The position numbers were made by a program, and so were the translations under genes. The notes beneath the pieces are model-generated. The model saw only the letters and a program-made list of their open reading frames with translations. It did not search any database and had not been told where the DNA came from. Positions 1 to 7,209 of a stretch of 64,000 nucleotides of DNA are shown in pieces; position 1 is the first letter of the stretch; every line of letters begins with the position of its first letter. This stretch comes from PALSA-600 sp963842335 (GTDB taxonomy: Bacteria; Actinomycetota; Thermoleophilia; Gaiellales; Gaiellaceae), in assembly GCA_963842335.1 (NCBI GenBank), contig CAWJGF010000003.1, positions 124,001-188,000 of the forward strand, read 5' to 3'.

Positions 1-26
1 CACTCCGCGAAGCGATCATCGACTAG
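1..26 (+). CDS. 3' end of an upstream gene (partial)
   Basis: Only the last seven codons (LREAIID, then TAG at 24-26) are in the window. The frame stops one nucleotide before the GTG start of the histidine kinase at 28, so the two are probably cotranscribed and translationally coupled. The fragment is too short to assign; a response regulator would be a natural partner for the following kinase, but that is only inference. Confidence 0.45.
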
Positions 27-27
27 C

Positions 28-666
28 GTGGGCGATTCCGAACCGCTCGACCGTCTGATCGCGGCCGAGCAGGACGAGCGGCGTCGCATCGCCCTCTTCC
101 TGCACGACGGGCCGGTCCAGAATCTCGCCGGCATCGCACTCATGCTGGACGCAGCGCTGCACTCGGTAACGACCGGGAAGCTCGACGACGCAACGACGGT
201 GCTCACGTCGGCACTCGAGCGCCAGCGCAGCACGATCCGCGAGCTACGGGATCTCTCGTTCGCGCTCGAGCCGGTGGTCCTGCGCGACCAGGGCTTCGGC
301 CCTGCACTCGAGGCGCTCGCGGAGCAACTTGGCGCGGCGCACTCGCTGCGTTTCGACCTTTCGATCGACGAGGCCGAGTCGCTCGGCGAGACCGCCCAGG
401 TGGCGCTCTACACGATCATTCGCGAGCTCATCGACCAGGCGGTACGCCGTGGCCCGCCGACGCGGATCGAGGTGCGCATCGCGTCGACCGGCGACGGCGG
501 CGTCGAAACACTCGTCGTCGACAATGCAGAGCCAGAGCGCCGGCGGCGGTCGCTCGAATCGGTCGAGCAACGCGTGAAGCAGCTGCACGGCTCGATCGGG
601 GTGGACGCCGACGACGACGGAACTCACGTCCGGGTCGTCCTGCCCTCGTACGCGACCCGGCGCTAA
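28..666 (+). CDS. HisKA_3-type histidine kinase core with degenerate ATPase domain
   Basis: This 212-residue cytoplasmic protein has no sensor or membrane segment. Residues about 15-80 form a HisKA_3-like dimerisation helix with the phosphoacceptor motif ERRRIALFLHDGPVQNL. The second half resembles a HATPase domain, but the N box is altered (RELIDQAVRR instead of an E..NN..KHA pattern) and no clear glycine-rich G boxes are visible, so ATP binding may be weak or lost. The GTG start follows the previous stop by one base. It could act as a phosphotransfer or dimerisation partner rather than an active kinase. A similar stand-alone degenerate kinase lies at 25776. Confidence 0.75.
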   Translation: MGDSEPLDRLIAAEQDERRRIALFLHDGPVQNLAGIALMLDAALHSVTTGKLDDATTVLTSALERQRSTIRELRDLSFALEPVVLRDQGFGPALEALAEQLGAAHSLRFDLSIDEAESLGETAQVALYTIIRELIDQAVRRGPPTRIEVRIASTGDGGVETLVVDNAEPERRRRSLESVEQRVKQLHGSIGVDADDDGTHVRVVLPSYATRR

Positions 667-669
667 GAT
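664..669 (+). promoter_or_regulatory. Candidate -10 hexamer TAAGAT for the 680 gene
   Basis: TAAGAT overlaps the stop of the preceding kinase gene and lies 10 nt before the ATG at 680, which has no Shine-Dalgarno. It fits the short-leader pattern seen elsewhere in the window; no good -35 box is seen. Confidence 0.3.
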
Positions 670-679
670 CCGCGCTCCG

Positions 680-871
680 ATGGCCGACGGTGATTCCCAC
701 CTCCTCTTCGTCTGGTCGCCCGCGGGGTACACGCTCCGTGAAGAGCCAGGCGAGCTGCCGCAGGTCGGGCACGAGTTCGAGGAGGGCGATCTGAAGCTCG
801 TCATCTCCAAGATCGGCGTTTCGCCGCTGCCGGGCGACACCCGCCTGTGCGCCTTCTCGATCGGCCGTTAG
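680..871 (+). CDS. Small conserved-looking protein of unknown function
   Basis: This is a 63-residue soluble protein rich in acidic residues and prolines, with no membrane segment or cysteine motif. I do not recognise the family. It looks genuine because it fills the gap between two real genes and its stop overlaps the convergent flavoprotein gene by only four bases. It has no visible Shine-Dalgarno; a TAAGAT hexamer sits 10 nt upstream of the ATG. Confidence 0.55.
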   Translation: MADGDSHLLFVWSPAGYTLREEPGELPQVGHEFEEGDLKLVISKIGVSPLPGDTRLCAFSIGR

Positions 872-1956
872 AAACCGGCGGCATCCTCGGCGGCGGCGAG
901 ACCGAGCACGAGCGCCTGGGCGAGGCCGCTCGCGTAGCCACCAGTCGCGATGCCGCCGGCATCCACTCCCGCCGACCACAGCCCGGTGAACGCAGAACCG
1001 TCAGGGCGCAGCACCCGCGCCCGTTCATCGACGCGCAGCCCGCCGATCGTATGAGTGATCGACGCGACCACGCGGACGGCAGCGACGGCGCCCGCAGGCG
1101 GATCGAACGGGAGATCTGCCAGCGGGACGTGGGCCTCCGGCGGCGCAAGCTGGACGATCTCGGCGACTGTGCGCTCGCGTACCTGTTGCTGCAGCGCAGC
1201 GGCGTCGAGCAGGTAGTAGGCCCTCGCCCCGCGGCGATGGGCCGTCGCCTGCACGACGTTCGTCTCAGACCACGAGACATCTCCGGCCTCGAAGAACTCG
1301 ACTCCGTCCTCATCGAACACGCGCGCGTAACGCCCGTAGAGCTGGGAAAAAGACACGAGCTGTGTCTCGTCCCACGGGCTGTCCGGCATGTTGCGGCCGT
1401 AGAACTCGTCGAGCCCGGACGACAGGGCCGCGCCGCGATCGAGCCCGAAGGTGAGTCCGTCGCCCTCTGACCACGCGCTCGCGCGCAGCCGCAGCGACGC
1501 AGCCGGCGCGATATAGCGCGCTACGAGATCCGCTGACGCCGGGAAGCCACCGGTACACAGAATCGTTGCCTCGTCGCCGGCGCAGCCGTCGGCGCCCAGT
1601 TCGACCTCCCCCACGCGCCCGGCGAGGGCCGCGGTCATCCCCTGCGGGTCGAAGCGCTTGCCGGTCGTCTTCGGGTTTCCCGTCTCCTGCCACACGACGG
1701 GCGCACCGAGCGCCTCGAGCCAGTCGAGCGCGTCGTCGAGGCGCTCCCAGACGAGCCGCTGCAGGCGTTCGTCGCCATTGGGGCATTCGTGGCGGAACTC
1801 CGCCCAGGTCGTGTGCCGCCAGATGACGCACGACGAGAGGAGCATCGAACCGCCCAGCCGGGTGCCCTTCTCGCGCACGGCCACCTCGCAGCCGAGCTCA
1901 CGAAGACGGGTGGCGGCGACGAGCCCCGCCATCCCGGCCCCTGCAACGACGATCAC
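868..1956 (-). CDS. FAD-dependent oxidoreductase (FAD_binding_2 / fumarate reductase flavoprotein-like)
   Basis: The 362-residue protein opens with a dinucleotide-binding Rossmann motif (VVAGAGMAGLVAATRL) followed by the conserved acid/basic segment and GGSM. The C-terminal part has THTIGGLRVDE and GLWSAGVDAGGIATGGY, the flavin-binding and active-site arrangement of fumarate reductase/3-ketosteroid dehydrogenase-type flavoproteins. It lacks signal peptide and cofactor domains, so the electron partner and substrate are unknown; it is shorter than the 450-550 residues usual in the family. Its start overlaps the stop of the VOC gene by ATGA, so the two form an operon and may act on the same compound. 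Confidence 0.85.
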   Translation of the reverse strand: MIVVAGAGMAGLVAATRLRELGCEVAVREKGTRLGGSMLLSSCVIWRHTTWAEFRHECPNGDERLQRLVWERLDDALDWLEALGAPVVWQETGNPKTTGKRFDPQGMTAALAGRVGEVELGADGCAGDEATILCTGGFPASADLVARYIAPAASLRLRASAWSEGDGLTFGLDRGAALSSGLDEFYGRNMPDSPWDETQLVSFSQLYGRYARVFDEDGVEFFEAGDVSWSETNVVQATAHRRGARAYYLLDAAALQQQVRERTVAEIVQLAPPEAHVPLADLPFDPPAGAVAAVRVVASITHTIGGLRVDERARVLRPDGSAFTGLWSAGVDAGGIATGGYASGLAQALVLGLAAAEDAAGF

Positions 1957-2615
1957 GTCAGCGAGAACGTGGGCTTGTGCTCGACGTACTCGATCCGCAC
2001 GCGCTCCGGGCCCCAGAGAAACGCGGCATAGGTGTTCGCGGCGTCGACGACCGATTCGACCTCGATTCCGAGGTCACCCGCATCCGCGATCACATCCTCG
2101 GCCGAATCGACGAGCACTGCGAGATGGTTCAGCAACGGTTGCTCCGGATGGCCCGGATCACCGTCGACGAACTCGACATGCGCTCCGCCCACACGCACGC
2201 GCGAAGTGCCCGCCAGCTCGAACCCATACCGCTCGTACTCGACCGCGGTCGCCGCCGGATCGCTGGAGCGAAGCGTCAGATGGTCGAGGTCGTAGTCGAC
2301 ATCGGTCTCGCCCTCGACCAGGGTCACACGGATGCCCTCGCCGATGTCGAAGATCTCGCCGGTACCAGCGGGCAGCACGCTCCGGGCGGCTGCGAGGTCC
2401 GAGACGCGCAGCGCCACGTGGCCGAACGCGCCGGGCTCACGCGGGCCAGTGGCGTCGAACAGTGTGAGCTTGCCGCGGCGGGCGTCGCTTCCGAGCAGCG
2501 TGAACCGATCCTGGAGGTCGATCACGTGCATCCCGAGATGCCGTTCACAGAACGCCGCTATCGGGTTGCGGTCGGCGACCCAGAAAGCAACGTGATCAAG
2601 AGTCTTCGGATGCAT
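1953..2615 (-). CDS. Two-domain VOC (glyoxalase/extradiol dioxygenase fold) protein
   Basis: The 220-residue protein contains two vicinal-oxygen-chelate modules: residues 5-100 (TLDHVAFWVADRNP ... GHVALRVSDL) and about 105-215 (DHLTLRSSDPAATAVEYERYG ... LLNHLAVLVDSAED). His and Glu positions typical of metal ligands (DHV, GHV, DHL, NHL) are present, so a mononuclear metal enzyme, possibly a dioxygenase or isomerase, is likely. It is the first gene of an operon with the flavoprotein, joined by an ATGA overlap. A TACTCT hexamer nine bases upstream of the ATG suggests a very short leader. Confidence 0.85.
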   Translation of the reverse strand: MHPKTLDHVAFWVADRNPIAAFCERHLGMHVIDLQDRFTLLGSDARRGKLTLFDATGPREPGAFGHVALRVSDLAAARSVLPAGTGEIFDIGEGIRVTLVEGETDVDYDLDHLTLRSSDPAATAVEYERYGFELAGTSRVRVGGAHVEFVDGDPGHPEQPLLNHLAVLVDSAEDVIADAGDLGIEVESVVDAANTYAAFLWGPERVRIEYVEHKPTFSLT

Positions 2616-2624
2616 GACCGGTCA

Positions 2625-2630
2625 AGAGTA
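2625..2630 (-). promoter_or_regulatory. Candidate -10 hexamer TACTCT for the VOC gene
   Basis: On the minus strand TACTCT is separated by nine bases from the ATG at 2615. No Shine-Dalgarno lies between them, so a near-leaderless transcript is inferred. Confidence 0.35.
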
Positions 2631-2661
2631 TCGCCACGAACACGCGTGCCGAAACCGCCGG

Positions 2662-2694
2662 CGTCCGGGCTCCTGTAGGGGAGGAGCCCGGACG
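2662..2694 (-). terminator. 12-bp stem hairpin downstream of the histone-like gene
   Basis: CGTCCGGGCTCC at 2662-2673 pairs perfectly with 2683-2694 around a nine-base loop. It lies 13 bases beyond the stop of the histone-like gene and before the VOC gene promoter. There is no U tract, as is common for actinobacterial hairpin terminators. Confidence 0.6.
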
Positions 2695-2707
2695 TCCGAC
2701 TGAGTCG

Positions 2708-3493
2708 TTACTTGCGCCGCGTCGCCGTGCGTGAACGAGACGCCGCCTTGCGGCCACCGGTCTTGCGTGCAGTGGTCTTGCGGGCGGTGCTCTTCTTCGC
2801 GGTGGTCTTGCGCGCCGTGCTCTTGCGAGCAGTGGCCTTCCGGGCGGTCGACTTGCGAGCGGTCGACTTCCGCGCGGTGGTTTTCCGTGCCGTGGTCTTA
2901 CGTGCCGTGGTCTTACGTGCCGTGGTCTTACGTGCCGTGGTCTTGCGAGCCGTGCTCTTGCGAGCCGTGCTCTTCCTCGGCGCCGACTTGCGAGCCGTCG
3001 ACTTCCGGGCTGTGCTCTTCCGGGCTGTGGCCTTGCGAGCCCCGGTCTTGCGGGCCGTCGTCTTGCGGGCCGTGGCCCTCTTCGCCGTCGACTTGCGAGC
3101 GGTCGACTTCCGAGCCGTGCTCTTGCGAGCCGTGCTCTTCTTCGCCGTCGACTTGCGAGCAGTGCTCTTGCGAGCGGTGCTCTTCCTTGCCGTCGACTTG
3201 CGAGCAGTGCTCTTCTTCGCCGTGCTCTTGCGAGCTGCGGCCTTCTTGCGAGGCGCCGCCTTCTTCTTCGAAGACGAGGAGCGCTTCTTCGCCGAGCTGC
3301 GAGCCGTGCTCCGCGCGGACGTGCGCGAGCCCGAACGAGACGAAGAACGCGTCGTCGCCGGAATGGCGGACGCGCCCTCAGTGCTCTCGGAACTCGACGC
3401 TTCGCCGATGGCGGAGTCGCCCCACGTACTCGACGAGCCGGCGTCGGGCGTATCGCCCGATGCTCCGGTCCCGCTCCAATCCTCTTGGGTCAT
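2708..3493 (-). CDS. Histone H1-like DNA-binding protein made of TARKS pentapeptide repeats
   Basis: The 261-residue protein has a Ser/Asp-rich acidic N-terminus (about 1-60) and a Lys/Arg/Thr/Ser/Ala C-terminus of more than 160 residues built of (S/T)ARK(S/T) pentapeptides, preceded by SSKKKAAPRKKAA. This composition is typical of histone H1-like nucleoid proteins and of the basic tails of actinobacterial HU proteins; no HU core is present. The start was set at the ATG at 3493 because AGGAGG lies just upstream; an upstream in-frame start gives a less plausible extension. A sigma70-like promoter and an inverted repeat precede it. The repeats are near-identical at DNA level (15-bp period), so copy number may vary between strains. 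Confidence 0.8.
   Translation of the reverse strand: MTQEDWSGTGASGDTPDAGSSSTWGDSAIGEASSSESTEGASAIPATTRSSSRSGSRTSARSTARSSAKKRSSSSKKKAAPRKKAAARKSTAKKSTARKSTARKSTARKSTARKSTAKKSTARKSTARKSTARKSTAKRATARKTTARKTGARKATARKSTARKSTARKSAPRKSTARKSTARKTTARKTTARKTTARKTTARKTTARKSTARKSTARKATARKSTARKTTAKKSTARKTTARKTGGRKAASRSRTATRRK
2886..2945. repeat. Four near-exact copies of a 15-bp tandem unit
   Basis: CGTGCCGTGGTCTTA occurs at 2886, 2901 and 2916, with CGTGCCGTGGTCTTG at 2931. It is the best conserved part of a longer 15-bp periodic tract (about 2763-3240) inside the histone-like gene, each unit encoding one TARKT/S pentapeptide on the minus strand. Confidence 0.9.
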
Positions 3494-3530
3494 CAACAGA
3501 CCTCCTGGCTCGGATTGCGACGTGCACGAT

Positions 3531-3559
3531 TCCCTACCACGTTGCTTTGTAACGTTCAA
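3531..3559 (-). promoter_or_regulatory. Sigma70-like promoter of the histone-like gene
   Basis: On the minus strand TTGAAC (3559-3554) is followed after 17 bp by TAGGGA (3536-3531). It would start transcription about 30 nt upstream of the AGGAGG-preceded ATG at 3493. Confidence 0.5.
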
Positions 3560-3577
3560 CGCGGACAGCATGAATCA

Positions 3578-3609
3578 TGCGCACGTTGCTGGAAAGGAAA
3601 ACGTGCGCA
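3578..3609. promoter_or_regulatory. 10-bp perfect inverted repeat upstream of the histone-like promoter
   Basis: TGCGCACGTT (3578-3587) and AACGTGCGCA (3600-3609) form perfect arms around a 12-bp spacer. The element sits about 20 bp upstream of the inferred -35 box, a position suiting a transcription-factor site better than a terminator. Confidence 0.45.
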
Positions 3610-3702
3610 CCAATCGCGGTGTTCACACACTGCGTACACGCTACGCCAATTGTCCGTGACGTCAATGCACTGCACGCAATGCGGCGCGCGAATCGTGTTT
3701 GA

Positions 3703-4371
3703 TCACGCGTGCGCGCTCAGCAATGGACGCGACGTCGGCGCGTCGACGCCACCCGCGCGCTCGACGGTGACCGCGACGGTCGCACCGTTCGGTACGCGAG
3801 TCGTCAAGGTCGTCCGGTCACCCGTGAACGTGCCGGCGCGGCGCGCCCCGTTCGCGTCGATCACCCATGCCTCGTAGACCTTCCCATTCGGCAGCGGCGG
3901 CAGGACGGCGGCGAGCGCGGCCTGGCCTGACGGGGTGACGACGAGCGCACCGTGGCCGCCGGCGAGCGGGATGTGGCGGGCCTGTGCGTCACCGAGGATC
4001 CGGAGAGCGGATCGCTCACCGGAGAGCGAATGGTGGAGCGACGCAGCCCAGAGGCCGAGCGCCACGGCGGCGGCGGTCGCCGCGACGGCCAACGCTGCCG
4101 TGACCGAGACGGCGACCGAGCGGCGCGGACGAAGCGGCACCACATTCTGACTCTCGGCGTGTGCCGCCGCCAGGACGCGGGCGCGAAGCTCCGCCGGCGG
4201 CGCGGGGCCTTCGACCGCGAACGCGAGCGCCCCCGCGGCACCCTGCAGCCCCCCCAATTCCTCGCGGCAGCGTGCGCAGCCGTCGAGATGCTCCTCGAAG
4301 CGCGCGCGTTCATCGCCGTCGAGGGCGTCGAGAGCGTAAAGGGCGGAAAGCTCGTGAAGGTCGTCGGCCAT
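3703..4371 (-). CDS. RskA-type anti-sigma factor
   Basis: The 222-residue protein begins with the anti-sigma zinc-finger signature (HELSALYALDALDGDE, then H28, C32, C35 in EEHLDGCARC). One membrane segment lies at about 84-111, followed by an extracytoplasmic RskA domain with GKVYEAWVIDANG and a carboxy-terminal TFTGDRTTL-like core. By family it would hold an ECF sigma factor of the SigK type at the membrane and release it on proteolysis. No sigma-factor gene is adjacent, which is unusual. The start at 4371 (MADDLHEL) was preferred over one six codons upstream because it follows AGGA and matches the family. It lies 46 bp downstream of the ferredoxin gene and may be cotranscribed. Confidence 0.85.
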   Translation of the reverse strand: MADDLHELSALYALDALDGDERARFEEHLDGCARCREELGGLQGAAGALAFAVEGPAPPAELRARVLAAAHAESQNVVPLRPRRSVAVSVTAALAVAATAAAVALGLWAASLHHSLSGERSALRILGDAQARHIPLAGGHGALVVTPSGQAALAAVLPPLPNGKVYEAWVIDANGARRAGTFTGDRTTLTTRVPNGATVAVTVERAGGVDAPTSRPLLSAHA

Positions 4372-4417
4372 AGTGATCCTGAGCCGCATTCGCCCGGCGG
4401 CCCCGAACGGTTCGGAT

Positions 4418-4723
4418 CTACTCCAGCGGCTCGTTCTGGACGTTGTGCTCGGTCGCGTACGCGTCGGTCAGCGTGTTGATGGTGTCCATCCCCTCGCCGT
4501 AGGCGTAGTTGATCTTCACAAACGGCTCCCACTTCGACGGGAGTGCGTCTTCGGGAAAGATCGCCTCGACCGGGCATTCGGGCTCGCACGCCCCACAGTC
4601 GATGCACTCCTCGGGATCGATCACGAGAATACGGCCCGCCTCGTGGATGCAATCGACGGGGCACACGTCGACGCAGGAGCGGTCTTTGATGTCGATGCAG
4701 GGCTCGGCGATGATGTACGTCAC
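4418..4723 (-). CDS. fdxA: 7Fe ferredoxin (3Fe-4S plus 4Fe-4S)
   Basis: The 101-residue protein has the FdxA cysteine pattern: C9, C17 and C50 for a 3Fe-4S cluster, C21, C40, C43 and C46 for a 4Fe-4S cluster, and C25 as the extra free cysteine. The sequence start MTYIIAEPCIDIKDRSCV and the roughly 100-residue length match actinobacterial FdxA, a small cytoplasmic electron carrier. It uses GTG. It follows a receiver-like gene by six bases and precedes the anti-sigma gene; its redox partners are not nearby. Confidence 0.9.
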   Translation of the reverse strand: MTYIIAEPCIDIKDRSCVDVCPVDCIHEAGRILVIDPEECIDCGACEPECPVEAIFPEDALPSKWEPFVKINYAYGEGMDTINTLTDAYATEHNVQNEPLE

Positions 4724-4729
4724 GGTGGC

Positions 4730-5044
4730 CTACTCTACCGACGCGAGAAGACCATCGATCAGCTCACGCGTGCGTTCGAAGAGCGCCGATTTCGCAACCA
4801 CCTGGTCGAATCCTGCAGCGTGCGCGCGACGCAGTCCGGCGGTGTCCGTGTGGTTCGTGTAGCCGAGAATCGGAACCTCAGGAAACGTCTCCGCGACGTC
4901 GACCGCGTCGATGCGCGCGATGTCCGCGATCACGAGATCGGGCGGCTCGACGCCGTCGGAGGTCACAAACCGATGTTCCGTCAAGACCCCTTCGAGCTTC
5001 CCTCGAATGAAGAGGTCGACCCCACAGAGCAGGATCGTCGCCAT
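4730..5044 (-). CDS. Short receiver-like (CheY-fold) protein
   Basis: The 104-residue protein looks like a shortened response-regulator receiver: a first strand (ATILLCGVDLFIRGKLEGVL), an LVIADIARI segment where the phosphorylated Asp would lie, a GYTNHTD strand and VVAKSA with the conserved Lys. The acidic DD pair after strand one is missing, so it may not be phosphorylated normally. Its ATG overlaps the ATG of the divergent DUF309 gene within CCATGG, so both promoters must lie inside the opposite gene; TAACGT 11 nt upstream is a possible -10. Its stop is six bases from the ferredoxin start. Confidence 0.6.
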   Translation of the reverse strand: MATILLCGVDLFIRGKLEGVLTEHRFVTSDGVEPPDLVIADIARIDAVDVAETFPEVPILGYTNHTDTAGLRRAHAAGFDQVVAKSALFERTRELIDGLLASVE

Positions 5045-5444
5045 GGCTGATCGCGACGTTAGCAGCGTGACAGGTCACTACCGCGATGGGATCGCGCTCG
5101 CGCTGCGAGGAGCATGGTTCGAGGCGCATGAATCCTTCGAAGCTGCCTGGCGCTCGTGCGAAGCCGAAGAGCGCGATTTCTTCCAGGGGCTCGTCCACGT
5201 CGTCGTCTCGGCGTATCAGCGCGGCCGCGGTAAGCCGGTCGCAGCCGAGAGCCAGCGCGTGAAGGCCCTGCGCCGCCTGCGAGCGTTTGCGCCGCGGCAC
5301 CGCGACCTCGATGTCGGTGCGATCATCGACGCGCTAGAACGTTCCGAGCCCGACCTGCGAAAGCACCTGGTTGACGCCGTCGCGCAACCAGGCATCACGG
5401 TGGAAGAAGAGCAGCAATCCGAGCACGACGAGCGTCGCCCCTGA
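5043..5444 (+). CDS. DUF309 family protein
   Basis: The 133-residue protein carries the DUF309 core near its N-terminus (YRDGIALALRGAWFEAHES, then WRSCEAEERDFFQGLV), an all-helical family of unknown role. The ATG at 5043 was chosen because it lies at the start of the conserved region and pairs back to back with the divergent receiver-like gene. The last 111 bases run antisense through the 3' end of ccdA; the tail encoded there (EEEQQSEHDERRP) is of low complexity and probably not part of the fold. Confidence 0.75.
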   Translation: MADRDVSSVTGHYRDGIALALRGAWFEAHESFEAAWRSCEAEERDFFQGLVHVVVSAYQRGRGKPVAAESQRVKALRRLRAFAPRHRDLDVGAIIDALERSEPDLRKHLVDAVAQPGITVEEEQQSEHDERRP

Positions 5445-6044
5445 GAACGCCTGGACCGCTCGGTAGTGATCGCGCACCCATCGAAACGCGCGCATTGCCC
5501 GGGCGAACGCAATGCCGGCGATCACGAACGCCGCCCCCAGGCCGAGCGAATACGCGATCAGAAGGACGACGCCACGCGCGATCGTGCCGGTCGAGCTCGC
5601 CAGCACGAGCACCGATGCGAGCACGGTACCGATACACGGCGCCGCGCAGACCGCGAACGCCCCCCCAAGGAGGACGCCTGAGCCGGTGCGGCGCGCTCCC
5701 TGTAGCAGCCCAGGCGCAACCGTCCGCTCCGGCCAGGGCAGCAACCCAAGGAACGCGAGCCCGATCACGATGAGCACGAAGCCGGCGATCTCCGTCTGGG
5801 TCGTCTTGGGGACCACGCTCGCGATCGCTGCGGCTCCGGCGCCGAGCAGCACGAACACCGTGGTGAAGCCGGCGATGAACGGCACGCTGCCGCGCACGAT
5901 TCGTCGTGCCGAGCCGGGCTTCGCGAGCGCACCGACCTCGAGCGACGAGACCGCGGCGAGGTAGCCGGGAACGAGCGGCAACACGCACGGGGTGACGACG
6001 GAGAGCAGGCCGGCGAGAAACGCGATCGGCAGCTTCTCAGCCAT
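5334..6044 (-). CDS. ccdA: CcdA-like thiol:disulfide electron carrier (cytochrome c biogenesis)
   Basis: The 236-residue integral membrane protein has about six membrane segments and the two conserved cysteine sites of CcdA, TPCVLPLVPGYLAAV near residue 20 and AAPCIGTVLASVL near residue 135. By family it passes electrons from cytoplasmic thioredoxin across the membrane to extracytoplasmic thioredoxin-like proteins, here probably the TlpA-like protein encoded upstream. Start ATG at 6044 overlaps the ccmH stop by eight bases (ATGGCTGA), and an upstream extension would lie wholly inside ccmH. Its 3' end overlaps the convergent DUF309 gene. Confidence 0.88.
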   Translation of the reverse strand: MAEKLPIAFLAGLLSVVTPCVLPLVPGYLAAVSSLEVGALAKPGSARRIVRGSVPFIAGFTTVFVLLGAGAAAIASVVPKTTQTEIAGFVLIVIGLAFLGLLPWPERTVAPGLLQGARRTGSGVLLGGAFAVCAAPCIGTVLASVLVLASSTGTIARGVVLLIAYSLGLGAAFVIAGIAFARAMRAFRWVRDHYRAVQAFSGATLVVLGLLLFFHRDAWLRDGVNQVLSQVGLGTF

Positions 6045-6546
6045 CGAACCGCGCGAGCTCTTCGTCGACGCGCCGCTCGCCCTCTGCATCGAGGGGCAAG
6101 CTTTGGGTCGGGTCCGCTTGAACACCTTCGCGGGCGCGCGACCACTTCCAGGCGCCCCCGGCGATTGCGAGGGCGCCCACCAGGATCCCGCCGATCGGCA
6201 GCACCCACGCGATCAGGTCGAAGCCGTGCGTTCGCGGCACGCCGTAGATTCCGTCGCCGAGCTGTGCGGCGAGCGCCTTCTCGATCCGGCTCTTCGTCCA
6301 GCCGAGAGCGATATGCGTGCGGATGAACGTCTTCATCTGCTGGGCGATGGGCGACTGCGACTCGTCGAGTGGGACGTGGCAGCTCGGGCAGACGAGCTCG
6401 GCCTCCAGCTCCCCCTGGGTTGGATGTGCCTCGCTCGCCGTGGCCGCCCCGACGAATGCGAACGCCGCGAGCAGCACGCCGCAGACGAGCGCCGCGCTTC
6501 TCACATCACGCCCTCGGAAGGCGCGAGGGGAACCCCCCGCACTCAC
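6037..6546 (-). CDS. ccmH: CcmH/CycL-type cytochrome c biogenesis protein
   Basis: The protein has an N-terminal export/anchor segment (AALVCGVLLAAFAFVGAATA), a CcmH redox motif (LVCPSCHVPLDESQSPIAQQM) with CxxC at about residue 53, and a C-terminal membrane segment (WVLPIGGILVGALAIAGGAW). The family keeps apocytochrome c haem-site cysteines reduced and helps haem ligation outside the membrane. The first ATG gives 169 residues; a GTG at 6504, preceded by GAGGG, is a good alternative that removes 14 residues. It overlaps ccdA. Other haem-ligation genes (ccsA/resB) are not in the window. Confidence 0.85.
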   Translation of the reverse strand: MSAGGSPRAFRGRDVRSAALVCGVLLAAFAFVGAATASEAHPTQGELEAELVCPSCHVPLDESQSPIAQQMKTFIRTHIALGWTKSRIEKALAAQLGDGIYGVPRTHGFDLIAWVLPIGGILVGALAIAGGAWKWSRAREGVQADPTQSLPLDAEGERRVDEELARFDG

Positions 6547-6577
6547 GGATGGCGACTCAGACGCGGCGCATCTCGCC

Positions 6578-6624
6578 CGGGTCGGGCTTGAACGTAGACA
6601 CCGCTATGCCCTACGCCCGACCCG
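6578..6624. promoter_or_regulatory. 10-bp inverted repeat between the tlpA-like gene and ccmH
   Basis: CGGGTCGGGC (6578-6587) and GCCCGACCCG (6615-6624) are perfect arms around 27 bases in the only sizeable gap (126 bp) of the cytochrome maturation run. It could attenuate or stabilise the transcript, or be an operator; there is no U run. Confidence 0.35.
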
Positions 6625-6672
6625 AACGACCTGCTTGATCTGAGCCATCCCCAAGAGCACGTTGGGTTCACA

Positions 6673-7209
6673 TCACGCCTTCAGCGCGCGCTGAATCCCG
6701 GCGTCGACATCGGCGCGCTCGGTGTTCGCGATGATGTGCGGCGGCACGACCCGGCCGCGCCGGTCGATGAAGAACGTCTCCGGCGTGCCCGTGACGCCGT
6801 ACTTGCCGGCGAGCGTGCCCACACCGTCGTACACGCTCGGATACTCGACCGCGTAGTGCTTCAGGTACGCCTTCGCCGGGCCGCGCAGGTCGACCTCGTC
6901 GATGCCGAGGAACACGACGCCCTTCTTGCTCCAGTGCCGGGCGGCTGCGTTCAGCATTTTCTGCTCCTGCTTGCACGGGACGCAATCGGACGCCCAGAAG
7001 TTCAGGACCACGACCTTGCCGCGCAGCGAAGCCAGCGAGAGCTTGCCGGGGCCTTCCACCCGCGACATCGAGAACGATGGTGCGGGGACGATCTCACCGC
7101 GGTCGACTTCACGGGCGACCTTACCGCCATGGCTGTGCACGACGTCCCAGACGAGCAGGCCGAGCAGCGAGAGCACGGCTGCGACCGCGGCGACTCGCAA
7201 CACGCGCAT
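6673..7209 (-). CDS. TlpA/ResA-like extracytoplasmic thioredoxin
   Basis: The 178-residue protein has an N-terminal membrane anchor (VLRVAAVAAVLSLLGLLVWDVV) and a thioredoxin fold with VVVLNFWASDCVPCKQEQ (CxxC), GIDEVD, and the cis-proline region GVTGTPETFFIDRRG. By family it reduces apocytochrome c or other exported thiols using electrons from CcdA. The ATG at 7209 shares its A with the TGA of the upstream L,D-transpeptidase gene (TGATG), which supports that start and translational coupling. Confidence 0.88.
   Translation of the reverse strand: MRVLRVAAVAAVLSLLGLLVWDVVHSHGGKVAREVDRGEIVPAPSFSMSRVEGPGKLSLASLRGKVVVLNFWASDCVPCKQEQKMLNAAARHWSKKGVVFLGIDEVDLRGPAKAYLKHYAVEYPSVYDGVGTLAGKYGVTGTPETFFIDRRGRVVPPHIIANTERADVDAGIQRALKA

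Noticed and set aside
2712..3659. Val/Leu/Arg-rich plus-strand open frame opposite the histone-like gene
   Set aside because: The plus-strand periodic sequence is the complement of the TARKS repeats; the minus strand has the ribosome-binding site, promoter and plausible protein.
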